Assembly (NCBI RefSeq): GCF_000380335.1
Contig: NC_021149.1
Location: forward strand, 930,001 to 994,000
Direction of reading: 5' to 3'
DNA: 64,000 nucleotides
Source: Azotobacter vinelandii CA
GTDB taxonomy: Bacteria; Pseudomonadota; Gammaproteobacteria; Pseudomonadales; Pseudomonadaceae
Shown: piece after piece, positions 62,578-64,000 of the stretch
Numbering within the stretch: the stretch's first letter is position 1
Layout of the letters: every line of letters starts with the position of its first letter
Translations under genes and position numbers: made by a program
The notes under the pieces: model-generated
Seen by the model: the letters and a program-made list of their open reading frames with translations, nothing else
Told to the model about the DNA's origin: nothing
Databases searched by the model: none

Positions 62578-63627
62578 TCAGTGGATGACGATCACCCGCC
62601 CGAGCAGTTCGCGCTGCCGGAAGCCGAGTACCGCCTGCAGCGAGTCGAGGACCGCGTGCGGGTCGGCGCTGGGGAAGGAGCCGGTCACGCGGCGTGCCGC
62701 CAGATCGTCGTCGAGCAGCAGGATGCGGCCGGGATAGTAGTCGCCGAGGCGCTCCAGCACCTCGCTCAGCGGCGTCTGGTAGAAGGCCAGCCAACCCTGG
62801 CGCCAGGCCAGGACGGCGCCGCTGTCGACCGCCTCGGGAGCCGTCAGGCGGCCGTCGGCGAAGGCCACTCGCTGTCCGGCGTGCAGCACCGCCTGCGGCA
62901 GCTCGGCGGTTTCGTCGGCGCGTACCGCCACCCGACCCGTGGCGACGGTGACGCGGGTCTCCCGGCGCAGGCGGCGGACTTCGAACTCGGTGCCCAGCAC
63001 CCGCGCCTCGCCGCCTTCGGCACCGACCACGAAGGGCTGGCCATTGTGCGCCACCTTGAAGACGGCGCCGCCGCGCAGCAGCTCGACCCGCCGTTCGCGT
63101 CCGTCGAAACGCAGCGCCAGGGCGCTGTCGCTGTCCAGCACCAGGTGCGAGCCGTCGGTCAGGGTCAGTTCGCGGATCTGGCCGGGCGCCGAGACGTAGT
63201 CGGCGCGCAGGTCGCCGAGCCAGCGCTGCGGCTGCCACCAGCCGCCGGTCCAGAGCACCAGCAGCAGGCAGGCGGCCATGGCCAGCGTCCAGGCCGGGCC
63301 ACGAAAGGCCGGGCCACGCGAGGCCGGGCCGCGACGTCGGCTGGCGGGTGCGTCCATGCGCGCCAGATAGCCGGCGAGGGCGGCCGACTCTTCCTCGGCC
63401 AGCCGGGCGGCGGGCGCGGCGCTGCAGATCCATACCGCCTCCGCCCTGGCGTAGGCTTCCGGATGCCGGGGATCGGCGGCCAGCCAGCGCTCGAAGGCCC
63501 GTTCGTCGCAGCCCGGCCTGTCGCGGCCCGGCCTTTCGTGGCCCGGCGGGGTGTGCCGTCGCACGAGCCAGCGCCAGGCTTCCCGTTCCTGGACGGTGGA
63601 TGCGGCGGAGGTGGGTGGTGAAGTCAT
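62578..63627 (-). CDS. FecR-family sigma factor regulator
   Basis: A 349-residue inner-membrane signal transducer. N-terminal cytosolic part with WLVRRHTPPG and FERWLAADPRHPEAYARAE (DUF4880), a transmembrane helix LAMAACLLLVLWTGGWW (about 114-130), then the periplasmic FecR domain (YVSAPGQIRELTLTDGSHLV, VELLRGGAVFKVAHNGQPF, GTEFEVRR) and a secretin-like C-terminal part. Two stretches come from 15-bp tandem repeats: GHERPGRDRPGCDER near 29-43 and RRGPASRGPAFRGPAW near 98-113. It overlaps the sigma gene by 4 bp (ATGA). Confidence 0.9.
   Translation of the reverse strand: MTSPPTSAASTVQEREAWRWLVRRHTPPGHERPGRDRPGCDERAFERWLAADPRHPEAYARAEAVWICSAAPAARLAEEESAALAGYLARMDAPASRRRGPASRGPAFRGPAWTLAMAACLLLVLWTGGWWQPQRWLGDLRADYVSAPGQIRELTLTDGSHLVLDSDSALALRFDGRERRVELLRGGAVFKVAHNGQPFVVGAEGGEARVLGTEFEVRRLRRETRVTVATGRVAVRADETAELPQAVLHAGQRVAFADGRLTAPEAVDSGAVLAWRQGWLAFYQTPLSEVLERLGDYYPGRILLLDDDLAARRVTGSFPSADPHAVLDSLQAVLGFRQRELLGRVIVIH
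63291..63335. repeat. Three 15-bp tandem units in fecR (inverted orientation)
   Basis: AGGCCGGGCCACGAA (63291-63305), AGGCCGGGCCACGCG (63306-63320) and AGGCCGGGCCGCGAC (63321-63335). The first unit is the exact reverse complement (rotated) of the unit at 63526-63540. On the coding strand they give RGPAS RGPAF RGPAW. Confidence 0.88.
63511..63555. repeat. Three 15-bp tandem units in fecR
   Basis: GCCCGGCCTGTCGCG (63511-63525), GCCCGGCCTTTCGTG (63526-63540) and a diverged GCCCGGCGGGGTGTG (63541-63555). Same family as the units in folM at 44406-44435. On the coding strand they give GHERPGRDRPG. Confidence 0.85.
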
Positions 63628-64000
63628 CGACGGTCGTTCCCTGGCGTGGCGCCGCGGCTGTCGGGCGTTGCTTCGAGAGCCGCCTTGCAGGTATCTAGGG
63701 CACGCATCATATGTTTTTCCACGGCGCTTTGGGACAGTCCCATGGCCCTGGCGATCTCGCCGTAGGTGCGTCCGTGGATGCGGTTGAGCAGGAAGATGTG
63801 ACGGGTGCGCTCCGGCAGGCCGCGCAGCGCGGCCTCGACCAGGCGCAGTTCGTCGCCGGCCTGCAGCGCCGTCTCGAGCGAGGCGGTCGCGCCGTCGTGC
63901 TCCGGCCCCAGGCTGTCCAGCGAGCGGTTGCGCTTGCCTTCGCCGCGCAGATGGTCGATGGCCAGGTTGCGTGCGCTGCGCAGCAGGTAGGTGCCGGGCT
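63624..64000 (-). CDS. ECF sigma factor, FecI-type, 5' end beyond window
   Basis: The C-terminal 125 or so residues of an extracytoplasmic-function sigma factor are present. Region 2 end: PGTYLLRSARNLAIDHLRGE. Region 4 HTH: LPERTRHIFLLNRIHGRTYG, EIARAMGLSQSAVEKHMMRA. The start lies outside the window. It overlaps fecR by 3 to 4 bp and reads first in the order sigma-fecR-receptor, the standard iron-starvation sigma layout. It would direct transcription of the downstream receptor gene. Confidence 0.92.
   Translation of the reverse strand, partial: PGTYLLRSARNLAIDHLRGEGKRNRSLDSLGPEHDGATASLETALQAGDELRLVEAALRGLPERTRHIFLLNRIHGRTYGEIARAMGLSQSAVEKHMMRALDTCKAALEATPDSRGATPGNDRR

Noticed and set aside
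63291-63555. Short regular repeats considered as a CRISPR array
   Set aside because: Units are 15 bp, directly adjacent without spacers, and lie inside an intact coding frame; no cas genes are near.

Overview
The window is about 64 kb of GC-rich bacterial chromosome. Most genes look like Pseudomonadaceae orthologues (Pseudomonas/Azotobacter group): malonate decarboxylase with MadLM-type carriers, FolX/FolM, SelD/SelU, an FtnA/BfrA-like ferritin, HrpB, and a CueR/CopZ pair. The family assignment is inferred from protein resemblance only; the genus cannot be fixed from the sequence alone. No rRNA, tRNA or CRISPR array was seen.

Layout. 1-2930 is a nest of mobile DNA: an IS3-family element (continuing off the left edge) is split by an IS110-family element of the IS1111 type, and both lie against an IS5-family remnant. 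2970-5003 is a leuCD-like hydro-lyase pair. 5198-8649 holds a TorF-type porin, an EamA exporter, a solo TerB and a UPF0104-like membrane protein. 8940-15017 is a nitrogen-scavenging block: ureDABC (minus strand) and eutBC (plus strand), with palindromic repeats in several gaps. 15079-25678 is mostly housekeeping (RluE, AsnC-type regulator, FieF-type transporter, HrpB, a DEAD-box helicase, an FAD protein, a histone-deacetylase-like hydrolase). 25843-30397 covers metal and redox genes (ferritin, CueR/CopZ, a TetR/Bcr pair, PepSY plus cytochrome b). 30721-44546 includes SelD/SelU, a glycosyltransferase, CysZ, a triheme peroxidase and FolX/FolM. 44850-55186 is the malonate regulon mdcABCDEGH-LM with an NhaD-like antiporter and the regulator MdcR. 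55416-64000 has a rubrerythrin-like protein, an LTA-synthase-like transferase, NhaA and an iron-uptake signalling set (TonB receptor, FecR, ECF sigma, cut by the right edge).

How the parts work together. Urease and ethanolamine ammonia-lyase both release ammonia. The mdc genes make and load the phosphoribosyl-dephospho-CoA prosthetic group, decarboxylate malonyl-ACP and import malonate. SelD supplies selenophosphate to SelU for tRNA 2-selenouridine. The STN-containing receptor, FecR and sigma factor form a cell-surface signalling chain.

Most striking observation. The non-coding tail of the IS110-family element carries two short segments, 8 and 9 nt, identical to the two halves of its own insertion site, in the same order and on the same strand. 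This is the pattern expected of a guide RNA (bridge RNA/seekRNA). The site itself is the A7 frameshift window of the IS3 host element. A second unusual feature is a 15-bp GC-rich tandem unit found in frame in two unrelated genes (folM and fecR).
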